A stretch of 64,000 nt of DNA from positions 1 through 64,000 of the forward strand of contig NZ_JARXXP010000015.1 in NCBI RefSeq assembly GCF_029893965.1, read 5' to 3'. The notes beneath the pieces are model-generated. The model worked only from the letters and a program-made list of their open reading frames with translations, made no database searches and had not been told where the DNA came from. Made by a program: the position numbers and the translations under genes. Source of the stretch: Paenibacillus sp. PastM-3. GTDB taxonomy: Bacteria > Bacillota > Bacilli > Paenibacillales > Paenibacillaceae. Shown in pieces: positions 26,229 through 34,818 of this stretch (position 1 is the first letter of the stretch; each line of letters opens with the position of its first letter).

Positions 26229-27140
26229 ATGGAGAATGGATCAGTTCCAGCAGTCACAGAGGCGCTGGTAGTCAAAGCTATGGAAAAGAATCTTGCCCTG
26301 ATCCGCTTTGATCTTGACCGCAGAGTGGCCTATGTCAATGAAGTGTTTGCCGGTTCAATGAAATATAAATCAGAGGATATGTACGGAATGCATCACCGGG
26401 AGTTATGCTTTCCTGAGTTTGTGAACAGTCCGGACTATGAAATCTTCTGGCAGAATCTGCTTTCCGGAACCAGCTTTCAGGATAAGATTGAACGAATGGA
26501 TTCAGAGGGCAACACTGTGTGGCTCGAAGCAACCTATATGCCTATTTTTGACGAAACAGGCCACCATGTGATCGGCGTAAGCAAGATTGCGACCAATATT
26601 ACGCACCGGCAGACCGATGTAAACCATGTGGTGGAGCAGATGCAGAGAATGGCTGACAGCCTGAACCGGCGGGCCGAGCAGGGGATTGAACGAAGCCGGG
26701 AAATGCTGCTCAGCATCAATAATATTGCCAGGGTATCGAAGGAGAACACCCTTCTCATAAAGAATCTGCAAAACAAGGCTGTGGATATTCAAGGGGTAGT
26801 ACAAACTATCCGTGATATTGCTTCGCAGACACATTTGCTGGCGCTTAATGCTGCAATTGAAGCAGCGCATGCCGGGGAGTTCGGGCGGGGGTTCGATGTG
26901 GTGGCCAAGGAGGTCCGGAAGCTATCGGGTATGGTGCAGGAATCCATTGGCGAGGTGCGGAACAGTGTCAAGGCGATTACGGAGGAAATCGGCAGCATGT
27001 CGACTGGTCTGGAGTATGTTCAGGCAAGCGTCAAAGAGAGCCAGAAGCAGATTGAAGTAGCCCTTGAGGAGTTTACAGGCATTGCGGTCTCGGCCAGTGA
27101 GCTGGATATCCAGGCGAGGGCGGTTATGAATATTATCTGA
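26229..27140 (+). CDS. soluble PAS-domain methyl-accepting-type signalling protein
   Basis: Cytoplasmic sensor of 303 residues without membrane segments. A PAS domain (~20-130, VAYVNEVFAGSMKYKSEDMYGMHHRELCFPEF, ending in the PAC-like VIGVSKIATNIT) is followed by a short MCP signalling domain whose tip is clear (SQTHLLALNAAIEAAHAGEFGRGF; ~198-221). The region around the tip is only about 120 residues, much shorter than canonical receptors. It may contact CheA/CheW or act with the c-di-GMP protein encoded next. AGGGAGATAGTATT precedes the ATG. A terminator follows. Confidence 0.85.
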   Translation: MENGSVPAVTEALVVKAMEKNLALIRFDLDRRVAYVNEVFAGSMKYKSEDMYGMHHRELCFPEFVNSPDYEIFWQNLLSGTSFQDKIERMDSEGNTVWLEATYMPIFDETGHHVIGVSKIATNITHRQTDVNHVVEQMQRMADSLNRRAEQGIERSREMLLSINNIARVSKENTLLIKNLQNKAVDIQGVVQTIRDIASQTHLLALNAAIEAAHAGEFGRGFDVVAKEVRKLSGMVQESIGEVRNSVKAITEEIGSMSTGLEYVQASVKESQKQIEVALEEFTGIAVSASELDIQARAVMNII

Positions 27141-27155
27141 TTTTATCCAACATGG

Positions 27156-27198
27156 CAGTATGGTGCTCCTTGAAGCAGGGAGGCCATACTGTTTTTTT
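27156..27198 (+). terminator. terminator of the PAS-MCP gene
   Basis: CAGTATGG (27156-27163) pairs with CCATACTG (27184-27191), followed by seven T. Confidence 0.9.
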
Positions 27199-27360
27199 AT
27201 CGAATATTTCTGTTTGCGGAAGGTGCAGTCGTTTTTACTTATTGCTAAAATGCAGGGATGTTATTAGATTTTCGGCTGAATTAGCCGATATAATATTAAA
27301 TTATATAAAATTTAGAATTTTGCCAGTCATGTTTGGAATGGTTTAAAGGGGGATGAGGTC

Positions 27361-29814
27361 ATGGAGCACATGCATATGCATGGCAGTCATGACAAGCTGC
27401 TCGTATTTTTTTCGTATTTGATAGCTGTTGCAGCTTCCTATACGGTTTTGGAGCTGGCGGGCATACTGGGGATATCCAAGGGAAGGCGGCGGGTGATGTG
27501 GCTTGTGTTCGGGGCCGTCATCATGGGGATGGGCGTATGGTCTATGCATTTTGTCGGCATGCTGGCCTTGAAACTGCCTGTACCGGTCGCTTATAACCTG
27601 ATGGTTGTACTGCTGTCTATGACAGTCGCGGTCATTGCTTCGCTGGTTGCCCTGATTGTTATTAGCCACTTCAGGCGTGGAATTGTTCCGCTTCTGGTGA
27701 GCGGTCTGCTGCTTGCCTTTGGTATTTTCGGTATGCATTACATAGGCATGTCCGCGATGCAGATTGGAATTTCGTATAGAGCAGACTATGTCGTCCTGTC
27801 GTTTGTTGTTGCCCTGGCTGCATCCGTTGTTGCGCTGGGACTGTCTTCCCAGCTGCTCATGAACCGCACGGCAGTGGGCTCGGGAAAGAAGCTGATTAGC
27901 GGACTTGTCATGGGCGTCGCTATTGTAGGGATGCATTATACCGGAATGCTTGCGGCAAGCTTTGAGCCTGAGAGCCGTTCCTGGTTAAATACCGGGGTGG
28001 TACTGGATCAGAAATGGCTGGCCTATGTCATTGCCGGGGGGACGCTGTTCACGCTGGGCCTGTCTGTTACCGGAGTTTATATTTCGAGCCGTTTTTCCAG
28101 AAAAGACACCGAGCTTCTAATCAGTGAAAAATGGTACAGATCGCTCTATGAAAATAATCAGGATGCCATCATATCCATTGATCTTAATTTACGTATTATC
28201 GGCTCCAATCCTGCAGCCACAACGATTAGCGGCATCAGCAGCAAGGAGTTCAAAGAGCAGACTCTGGACTCCCTCCTGGGTATGATTGCAGCGGAGGATC
28301 AGGAGCTGATCCGGGAAATGTTCATCAGGTCCCTTGCCGGAGAGCAGGTCAGCTATGAAACGGCAATCATGCACAGAAACGGGCAGAAGCTGGATATCGG
28401 CATCAGTATCGCTCCGGTTATGGTCGATGGCCTGGTGGCCGGCATTTATGTCATGGCCCGGGATATTACGGAGGAGAAGCAGGCCAAGGAGCAGACCCGC
28501 TACCTGGCCTTTCACGATGAGCTGACCGGACTTCCGAACCGCCGGATGTTCAGTCAGCTGCTCTCCCAGACCATTGAAGCACATCATGAAACCCGGGAGC
28601 CTTTTGCCGTACTTGTTATGAATTTTGACCGGTTCAAGCTAATTAATGATACACTCGGACATTTGTACGGCGATCTCTTTCTGCAGGAGATGAGCAACAG
28701 GATTATAGACAGCTTGGTGAAGGAGCAGATGGCGCTGGCACGGCTGGAGGGCGATGAATTCGCACTGCTCTGCCGGTTCTCAAGGGAAAAAATGAATGTG
28801 ACGGATATTGTGGAACAGATGATTGCAGCAATCAAGCAGCCGTTCCACCTCAAGGAGCGGGATCTCTACGTTACGGCCAGCATCGGTATTTCTTTTTATC
28901 CGGCCCACGGCCAGACTCCGGAAGAGCTGCTCAGAAATGCCGGAACGGCCATGTATGAGGTGAAGAAAAACGGCAGAAACGATTACCAGTTTTTCTCGGA
29001 CGATCTGAACGGCCAGATTATGGAGCAGCTGGAGCTGGAGTCGGATCTGCGCAAAGGGCTGGCGCGCGGTGAGTTCACGGTACATTTTCAGCCGCAGATC
29101 CGGGCAGCAGACAATGAGCGGATTATCGGGGTAGAGGCGCTGGTGCGCTGGAATCATCCGGTAAAAGGCCTGCTCGGTCCAGGCCTGTTCATTCCCGCGG
29201 CAGAAGTGACCGGACGGATCGTTGAGCTTGGCAATTTTGTGCTGCGCGAAGCCTGCCGGCAGATGCGGCAGTGGCATGATGCTGGCGGTCCGCGCATTCC
29301 GGTTGCCGTCAATTTATCCTCACAGCAGTTTCTTCAGTATAATCTGCTGGAGGATATCCGGGATATTCTCCGGGAAACGGGGCTGGCGCCCGAATACCTT
29401 GAGCTGGAGATTACCGAGAGCATGATGATGGATGCTTCCAGAGCCAGCGCTATTCTGAATGATCTGGTGAAAAGCGGGGTCCGGATCAGCCTGGATGACT
29501 TCGGGACCGGCTACAGCTCGCTGGGTTATCTGAAGCTGTATCCAATACACAAGGTGAAGATCGACCGTTCGTTCATCAGCGGCATTACCGGCAGCAGCCA
29601 TGACCGGGCCATTGTGGCGACCATCCTGACCATGGCAGAGCATCTCGGCATGCAGGTGATTGCCGAAGGCATCGAAACGAAGGAGCAGCTGGACATCCTG
29701 GTGGAGAGCGGCTGCCGGGATATTCAAGGGTATTATTACAGCAAGCCGTTGGCTGCTGAGGAGCTGGAACGGAAATATCTGCGGCCTGCAGAGCCTGTCG
29801 GCAAAATAATCTGA
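27361..29814 (+). CDS. MHYT-PAS-GGDEF-EAL c-di-GMP turnover protein
   Basis: Membrane protein of 817 residues. The N-terminal MHYT sensor (~1-240, seven helices) has three metal-binding motifs, MHFVGM, MHYIGM and MHYTGM. A PAS domain follows (~255-375), then GGDEF (~380-545) and EAL (~555-800). The GGDEF signature reads EGDEF, with Glu for the first Gly, so cyclase activity is doubtful. The EAL residues are complete: EALVRW, NLSSQQF, ELEITES, DDFGTGYSS, KIDRSF and EGIET. It most likely degrades c-di-GMP under control of the membrane sensor (copper, oxygen, CO and NO have been proposed for MHYT domains). GGGGGATGAGGTC precedes the ATG. Confidence 0.93.
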   Translation: MEHMHMHGSHDKLLVFFSYLIAVAASYTVLELAGILGISKGRRRVMWLVFGAVIMGMGVWSMHFVGMLALKLPVPVAYNLMVVLLSMTVAVIASLVALIVISHFRRGIVPLLVSGLLLAFGIFGMHYIGMSAMQIGISYRADYVVLSFVVALAASVVALGLSSQLLMNRTAVGSGKKLISGLVMGVAIVGMHYTGMLAASFEPESRSWLNTGVVLDQKWLAYVIAGGTLFTLGLSVTGVYISSRFSRKDTELLISEKWYRSLYENNQDAIISIDLNLRIIGSNPAATTISGISSKEFKEQTLDSLLGMIAAEDQELIREMFIRSLAGEQVSYETAIMHRNGQKLDIGISIAPVMVDGLVAGIYVMARDITEEKQAKEQTRYLAFHDELTGLPNRRMFSQLLSQTIEAHHETREPFAVLVMNFDRFKLINDTLGHLYGDLFLQEMSNRIIDSLVKEQMALARLEGDEFALLCRFSREKMNVTDIVEQMIAAIKQPFHLKERDLYVTASIGISFYPAHGQTPEELLRNAGTAMYEVKKNGRNDYQFFSDDLNGQIMEQLELESDLRKGLARGEFTVHFQPQIRAADNERIIGVEALVRWNHPVKGLLGPGLFIPAAEVTGRIVELGNFVLREACRQMRQWHDAGGPRIPVAVNLSSQQFLQYNLLEDIRDILRETGLAPEYLELEITESMMMDASRASAILNDLVKSGVRISLDDFGTGYSSLGYLKLYPIHKVKIDRSFISGITGSSHDRAIVATILTMAEHLGMQVIAEGIETKEQLDILVESGCRDIQGYYYSKPLAAEELERKYLRPAEPVGKII

Positions 29815-29815
29815 A

Positions 29816-29847
29816 AAAGCGCGGTCCGCAAAGGCCGCGTTTTTTTA
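29816..29847 (+). terminator. terminator of the MHYT-GGDEF-EAL gene
   Basis: CGCGG..CC and GG..CCGCG pair around a short loop (GCGGTCCGC-AAA-GGCCGCG), followed by seven T. Confidence 0.85.
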
Positions 29848-29919
29848 TTTTGAGAAATGAACCTTTTCCGCGGACGGATTGTTTATAAGACAGACCTGTT
29901 AAAGAAGGGAGGAGCCGGA

Positions 29920-30483
29920 TTGCAAAGCAACCGTGAATTATTTGAAGCCTACAGCAAAGCAGTGTACCGCACCTGTTACTATATGGTGCAGGATGCTGCA
30001 GATGCTGAGGATCTGTGCCAGGAAGTGTTTATTACCGTCTTCCGCAGCCAGTGGCAGAATGTTGAGCATACGCGGGCCTGGATCATGAAAATTGCTGTCA
30101 ATACCAGCCTTAACCATCTAAAACGCTCAAGCAGCTTGCGGCAGAAGCTTGTGCAGAATTTGCATTTGTGGGGCGGGGGCGTAAGTGAGGAGCCGGTAGA
30201 ACGGCTGGTTGAACAGAAGGAGACGGCGCAGGAATGGGCGCGCTATATGTCCAGACTTCCTGCCAAGATCAGGGCAGTGCTGACCCTGAGGTACATGCAT
30301 GATTTCAGCCTGGCTGAAATTTCGGAAGCCTTATCCATACCTGTAGGGACCGCCAAATCGAGACAGCACAAGGGCATTAAGATGATGAAGGAAATTCTGG
30401 CCGAAGCCGGAATAAAAGATGAGGAGCGGAGGGATATAGGCCATGAAGAAACTGGAACTTATGCTGGAGCGGCAATTAAATAA
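29920..30483 (+). CDS. ECF-type RNA polymerase sigma factor
   Basis: Sigma factor of 187 residues. Region 2 (~15-80) contains YYMVQDAADAEDLCQEVFITVFRS and AWIMKIAVNTSLNHLKRSS. Region 4 (~120-170) contains LPAKIRAVLTLRYMHDFSLAEISEAL and the recognition helix GTAKSRQHKGIK. The TTG at 29920 is preferred over an upstream ATG at 29857 because GGGAGGAG lies 6 nt before it and the ATG abuts the preceding terminator. It overlaps the next gene by 41 bp, so the products are coupled. Confidence 0.88.
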   Translation: MQSNRELFEAYSKAVYRTCYYMVQDAADAEDLCQEVFITVFRSQWQNVEHTRAWIMKIAVNTSLNHLKRSSSLRQKLVQNLHLWGGGVSEEPVERLVEQKETAQEWARYMSRLPAKIRAVLTLRYMHDFSLAEISEALSIPVGTAKSRQHKGIKMMKEILAEAGIKDEERRDIGHEETGTYAGAAIK

Positions 30484-32098
30484 AGAAGATGCTGTAAATT
30501 ATCCGGATTTCGAGGGAATGTGGAGCCGGATGGAGCAGGCAGGCCACACTGCACCTGCTGGAATTAGTACAGCAGAGAGGGCTGGCATGTACAGAGGGGG
30601 AAAATGGCGTAAAGTTACGTTTGCAGCCTCTCTTAGCGTACTGCTCGCCGCTGCCCCTGTATATGCTGCAATCCAGTATGACTGGGGAAATCTGCTGCAC
30701 GGCAAAGAAGGGGTTCAGGCTGCACTTGACCAGAATCTGGGCCAGCAGCTTGGCCAGACTATCACAAGGGACGGAGTAACGCTGACGTTACGTACAGCAA
30801 TTGTCGATGATAACCGCACGGTCATTCTGTACAGTCTGGAAACGGATCAGGCAGACGGACAGTTCTGGAACGTCCAGGAGCTCTCTTTGAAGGATGAAAA
30901 AGGCAACAGCGGTGAAGGGGAGTACACTTATCTGCAGTGGGATGAAGCAAACAGCCGCTACAACGGCTATTTTGAAAGTGACTGGACCCCGCAGAAATCA
31001 GAGGCTAACGTTACGCTGACTGCCGCTGCTGTGCAGTCCTTTAACCAAACTCAGATGGAAATACCGCTGGACAGCAGTTTGCAGGCCGTACAGGACTTCC
31101 CGGTCGGACAGGAGGGTATGGAGAAGCTTGAGATACAGCCTTTTATGCAAAGCGGGGGTAAGCTGCTGCTGTCTTCTGCCGTTACCTTTACCCGGCCGGA
31201 GGCCAAGGAATGGACGTTTCCGGAGATTATAGCTTACCGGAACGGTACGGAGATCCGTTCATTGTCCGGAGGTACCTTCGGGACACCTGGGGACAATGGT
31301 GAATACACAATGAAGCAAACCTTCAACACAGCCGATGTTCCTGCGGGCGAAACCACCTACAAGCTGCAGTATACCAGACTGGAGCAGAATATTACCGGGC
31401 CGTGGACCTTTGACCTGCAGCTGAGCAAACAGCAGATGGAGAGCGGCACAGTCAAAACCGCGCTGGATCTCCCGCTGGAGCCGGGCGATACAGTCAATAC
31501 GATTGAAAATATGATCGTTACTCCGACACAAATCCGTGTTTCAATCCGGGTGAACGCAAAGTATCCGCAGATTCCTTATCATAAATATGCGCTTGAGGTT
31601 GGCGGCAAGACGCTGGAGGGCAGCCTGTACAGGTCACCTAAGGATGATCCCAAGCTCGTGACACTGCGCTTTGAACGTCCGGCAGAGCTTGAGGTTACTC
31701 CGGAAACGCCGGTTACCTTTGTGGGCAGCTATAAAGTAACGGTGCATGAGGATGATAAGACACCGCTTCAGCTGACCAACATTTCTGCTGCCAAGCAGAC
31801 GGTGATCCGCAGTACCGGCGGCTATTCCGTAAAGTGGACCTACTATATGGAGGGGAAAGACCTCTTTGTCGAAACGGAGAGTGAGGATGCCCGTTTCGGC
31901 GGAGTCAATCAGACCCATATTAATCTCGGTAAAGAGCGGATCATAGGCAGGCCGGTTACAAGTAATTTTGCCGGAGACGGAAACAACCGGGCCATTGATG
32001 TATATAAGGACTTCCAAGGTACCGAAGCCTCCATATACATGTTCTACTATACAACCGATGAACCGGAACGGGAAACGCGCGTGCAGCTGCAGCCGTAG
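30443..32098 (+). CDS. DUF4179-type membrane protein, probable anti-sigma partner
   Basis: Protein of 551 residues. A short cytoplasmic N-terminus (~1-50) is followed by one membrane helix (VTFAASLSVLLAAAPVYAAI, ~53-72) and a large extracytoplasmic part with the DUF4179 layout (AIQYDWGNLLHGKEGVQAAL; ITRDGVTLTLRTAIVDDNRTVILYSLE) and further beta-rich immunoglobulin-like segments. No zinc motif of the ZAS type is seen. Families of this kind are encoded beside ECF sigma factors and are thought to control them; that role is inferred here from the 41-bp overlap with the sigma gene. Confidence 0.75.
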   Translation: MKKLELMLERQLNKEDAVNYPDFEGMWSRMEQAGHTAPAGISTAERAGMYRGGKWRKVTFAASLSVLLAAAPVYAAIQYDWGNLLHGKEGVQAALDQNLGQQLGQTITRDGVTLTLRTAIVDDNRTVILYSLETDQADGQFWNVQELSLKDEKGNSGEGEYTYLQWDEANSRYNGYFESDWTPQKSEANVTLTAAAVQSFNQTQMEIPLDSSLQAVQDFPVGQEGMEKLEIQPFMQSGGKLLLSSAVTFTRPEAKEWTFPEIIAYRNGTEIRSLSGGTFGTPGDNGEYTMKQTFNTADVPAGETTYKLQYTRLEQNITGPWTFDLQLSKQQMESGTVKTALDLPLEPGDTVNTIENMIVTPTQIRVSIRVNAKYPQIPYHKYALEVGGKTLEGSLYRSPKDDPKLVTLRFERPAELEVTPETPVTFVGSYKVTVHEDDKTPLQLTNISAAKQTVIRSTGGYSVKWTYYMEGKDLFVETESEDARFGGVNQTHINLGKERIIGRPVTSNFAGDGNNRAIDVYKDFQGTEASIYMFYYTTDEPERETRVQLQP

Positions 32099-32129
32099 CC
32101 GTTGCTGTTATCTCGGATAAAACAAGTAA

Positions 32130-32168
32130 AGCCGTCCGTACCCTGGCAGCAGGGGCGGGCGTTTTTGC
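32130..32168 (+). terminator. terminator after the DUF4179 gene
   Basis: An imperfect stem (GCCGTCCGTACCCT with AGGGGCGGGCG) followed by TTTTTGC. Confidence 0.55.
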
Positions 32169-32257
32169 ATGCATTTTTGGCGGCGGATGAAACAGGAGTA
32201 GCTTTTTGCAGGCCGATCCTTTATCCTTGCAGGACAGAAGCCAAAGGAGAGAATATT

Positions 32258-32821
32258 TTGAATAGGGAAATAATACGCTGTGCCTGGGTCAACGAAGATC
32301 CGCTTTATATTGACTATCATGATAAAGAATGGGGCAATCCCCTGTATGATGACCTCAAGCTGTTTGAGCTGCTGATGCTGGAGGGCATGCAGGCCGGGCT
32401 TAGCTGGTATACGGTACTGAAGAAGCGGGAGCATTACCGTAAGGTATTCGCCGGATTTGATCCGGACATCATTGTTCATTATGACGATAACAAAATAGAA
32501 GCTCTGATGCAGGACACGGGAATCATCCGCAACCGCCTCAAAATTAATGCTATTGTGAAAAATGCGAAGGTTTATCTGGACATTTGCCGGGAGGAAGGCA
32601 GCTTTTCGGATTATGTGTGGAGCTTTGCCGGCGGCGGGCCAGTCATTAACGGGTGGAAGACGCGGGCTGAGGTTCCGGCGACGACGGCGCAGTCAGATTC
32701 TATGAGCAAGGCGCTGAAAAAGAAGGGCATGACCTTCGTCGGCTCGACGATCTGTTACGCTTTTATGCAGGCTTCCGGTATGGTGAATGATCATACGATG
32801 GACTGTTTTTGCCGGAAATAA
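32258..32821 (+). CDS. tag: DNA-3-methyladenine glycosylase I
   Basis: Base-excision repair enzyme of 187 residues that removes 3-methyladenine from DNA. The family pattern is clear: RCAWVNEDPLYIDYHDKEWG at the start (with zinc ligands Cys8 and His21), LLMLEGMQAGLSWYTVLKKR (~37-56) and the C-terminal zinc ligands in NDHTMDCFC. The TTG at 32258 is chosen because AAAGGAGAG precedes it and the product then starts at the usual family position; the longer open frame to 32102 crosses a terminator-like hairpin. It stands alone. Confidence 0.93.
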   Translation: MNREIIRCAWVNEDPLYIDYHDKEWGNPLYDDLKLFELLMLEGMQAGLSWYTVLKKREHYRKVFAGFDPDIIVHYDDNKIEALMQDTGIIRNRLKINAIVKNAKVYLDICREEGSFSDYVWSFAGGGPVINGWKTRAEVPATTAQSDSMSKALKKKGMTFVGSTICYAFMQASGMVNDHTMDCFCRK

Positions 32822-32908
32822 TGAACCGTGATCTGTATAGCGGGCGTAGTTTTGGCGCTACCTGTGGTAGAAATGGTATACTGATAAATGTTGAATAACT
32901 GGATTAGT

Positions 32909-32961
32909 GAGTTTTGAACGAAGCTAAATATGGAAGTACTGCTTACAAAACTTTTAGGAGG
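32909..32961 (+). promoter_or_regulatory. leader motif before prmA
   Basis: GAGTTTTGAACGAAG at 32909, GGAAGTAC and ACAAAACTTTTAGGAGG ending at 32961. AGTTTTG (32910-32916) pairs perfectly with CAAAACT (32946-32952), and AAGC can pair with GCTT inside. AGGAGG is the prmA ribosome site. It is the third clear copy of the motif found twice before gpr. Confidence 0.7.
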
Positions 32962-32971
32962 AGCCACACAC

Positions 32972-34024
32972 ATGTTATGGCATGAATTAACGGTACATAC
33001 AACAGAAGAGGCGCAGGAGATGATATCCAATCTGCTGTATGAAGCCGGAGCAGGCGGTGTTTCGATCGAAGAATCGGGAACACTTAATAAAGTAAGAGAT
33101 ACCCGGTACGGTGAACTATACGATGAACCGCTGAACGATATCCCTCCCGGTGAGGCTGTAATTAAAGGCTACTATGCCGAAAATGTATCGATGGACGATG
33201 TCATCAACGAGGTTGCTCCGCGGGTTGAGGAGCTGCGTGAATTCGGGATTGATCCCGGCAAAGCGCTGATCTCCTGGAAAACGGTGGACGATGAAGAATG
33301 GGCCCATGCCTGGAAAGCATACTTCAAGCCGCTGCGCGTGTCTGACCGTCTGACGATCAAGCCGACCTGGGAAGAATATACACCAGCCAGCCCGGATGAA
33401 AAAATTATCGAAATTGATCCCGGCATGGCCTTCGGAACAGGGACGCATCCGACTACGGCGCTGTGTCTGCGTGCGCTGGAGAAGCATATCAGCGGCGGCG
33501 AAGAAGTCATTGACGTAGGGACCGGCTCCGGCATTCTGGCGGTAGGTGCGGTTCTGCTTGGTGCTAAGTCTGTGCTGGCGCTTGACCTTGATCCGGTCGC
33601 TGTCGAAAGTGCGCGGGAGAATGTGGAGCTGAACAGACTGCAGGCCTCGGTAACGGTAAAAGAGAGCGATCTGCTCTCGCTGCTCGGAGGCGAAGGTGCG
33701 GCAGATACTGCGGCAGGGGACATGTGGCCGAGTGCCAGACCCGGCTATACCGGGGCAGCTGCAGAAGCGGACCGGTCTGCGGAGGCAGGGCTTGGCGTTA
33801 CACTGCCAGTGAAGCTTATCGTCGCCAATATTCTGGCGGAGATTCTTGTGCTGTTCACGGATGATGTGTTCCGTGCGCTGCAGCCGGGCGGCATCTATAT
33901 TACTTCCGGTATTTATAAGGATAAGGAAAGCCTGGTGTCGCAGGCGCTGGAGGATTCCGGTTTTGAGATTATAGAGATTACCCGTGAAGAAGACTGGGTG
34001 GCCATTACAGCCGGAAAGAGGTAG
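32972..34024 (+). CDS. prmA: ribosomal protein L11 methyltransferase
   Basis: SAM-dependent methyltransferase of 350 residues acting on ribosomal protein L11. N-terminal substrate-recognition domain (~1-100), linker with SWKTVDDEEWAHAWKAYFKP, then the Rossmann domain with IEIDPGMAFGTGTHPTT (~147-163), the SAM loop VIDVGTGSGILAVGA (~179-193) and LIVANILAEIL (~273). A low-complexity insert of about 40 residues (~228-270, rich in Ala, Gly, Glu) makes it longer than the usual ~310-320. ATG 32972 is chosen from AGGAGG 11 nt upstream. It heads prmA-S2P-rsmE-mtaB. Confidence 0.95.
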   Translation: MLWHELTVHTTEEAQEMISNLLYEAGAGGVSIEESGTLNKVRDTRYGELYDEPLNDIPPGEAVIKGYYAENVSMDDVINEVAPRVEELREFGIDPGKALISWKTVDDEEWAHAWKAYFKPLRVSDRLTIKPTWEEYTPASPDEKIIEIDPGMAFGTGTHPTTALCLRALEKHISGGEEVIDVGTGSGILAVGAVLLGAKSVLALDLDPVAVESARENVELNRLQASVTVKESDLLSLLGGEGAADTAAGDMWPSARPGYTGAAAEADRSAEAGLGVTLPVKLIVANILAEILVLFTDDVFRALQPGGIYITSGIYKDKESLVSQALEDSGFEIIEITREEDWVAITAGKR

Positions 34025-34026
34025 AG

Positions 34027-34722
34027 ATGGATTTTTTAAATGATATATTGGTATATCCACTGCAGCAGCTCCCGTTTTTCCTGATTACGATCGTCATTGC
34101 CTTTACTGTGCATGAGTTCGCGCATGCTTACTTTGCCAACAAATTCGGCGATCCGACGGCCAGGCTGCTTGGCCGCATGACGCTTAACCCGGCTGTCCAT
34201 TTTGACCTGTTCGGAATTATCCTGCTGCTCATTGCCGGCTTCGGCTGGGCGCGTCCGGTTCCGGTGAACCGTGATAACTTCAGCCGTCCGCGGCTGATGG
34301 GAATCGTGGTGTCGGCTGCCGGTCCGCTGAGTAATTTTCTGCTGGGGATTATCGGGGCGCTCATCTATACGGTGCTTATGGGTACAGGAACGATCGACTC
34401 CATCACCAATGAGCAGCTGCAGCTGGCGATTGTCTGGTTTTTCGGTATTTTTATTAAGACCAACTTCTTTCTCTTTCTGTTCAATCTTATTCCGCTGCCG
34501 CCGCTTGATGGTTACCGGATTCTGGAGGATGTCGCACCGCGTCCGGTCCGCGCCAGAATGCAGCAGGCTGAGCAATGGGCCGTCTTTATCTTTTTGCTGG
34601 TTATTTTTATCCCTGTTCTTAGTGCCAATACGATTACTCCGCTATATAACTGGGCCATTCAAATCGGTAATCATTTTATCCGGTTATTCCTGAACCTGTT
34701 CGGATTCTCCGGGTTCTACTAA
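34027..34722 (+). CDS. site-2 protease family zinc metalloprotease (M50)
   Basis: Integral membrane protease of 231 residues with about five to six helices. The zinc site is HEFAH (~35, FTVHEFAHAYFANKFGD) and the second metal motif is LIPLPPLDGYRILE (~155-168), both typical of S2P-like M50 proteins, short form without a PDZ domain. Substrate unknown. It starts two bases after the prmA stop, so the genes are coupled. Bacillus does not have this gene between prmA and rsmE. Confidence 0.85.
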   Translation: MDFLNDILVYPLQQLPFFLITIVIAFTVHEFAHAYFANKFGDPTARLLGRMTLNPAVHFDLFGIILLLIAGFGWARPVPVNRDNFSRPRLMGIVVSAAGPLSNFLLGIIGALIYTVLMGTGTIDSITNEQLQLAIVWFFGIFIKTNFFLFLFNLIPLPPLDGYRILEDVAPRPVRARMQQAEQWAVFIFLLVIFIPVLSANTITPLYNWAIQIGNHFIRLFLNLFGFSGFY

Positions 34723-34818
34723 GCGCTGGTCATTGCCCTGCAAACGTTGTATGATGGAATATGTTTTTTGTGAAAGATGAACAAAGGATATGAATTTTTA
34801 ATAGAATGAGGCTAAACT

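Noticed and set aside
32102..32257. N-terminal extension of the 3-methyladenine glycosylase
   Set aside because: It crosses a terminator-like hairpin and lacks family similarity; the TTG at 32258 has a good ribosome site.
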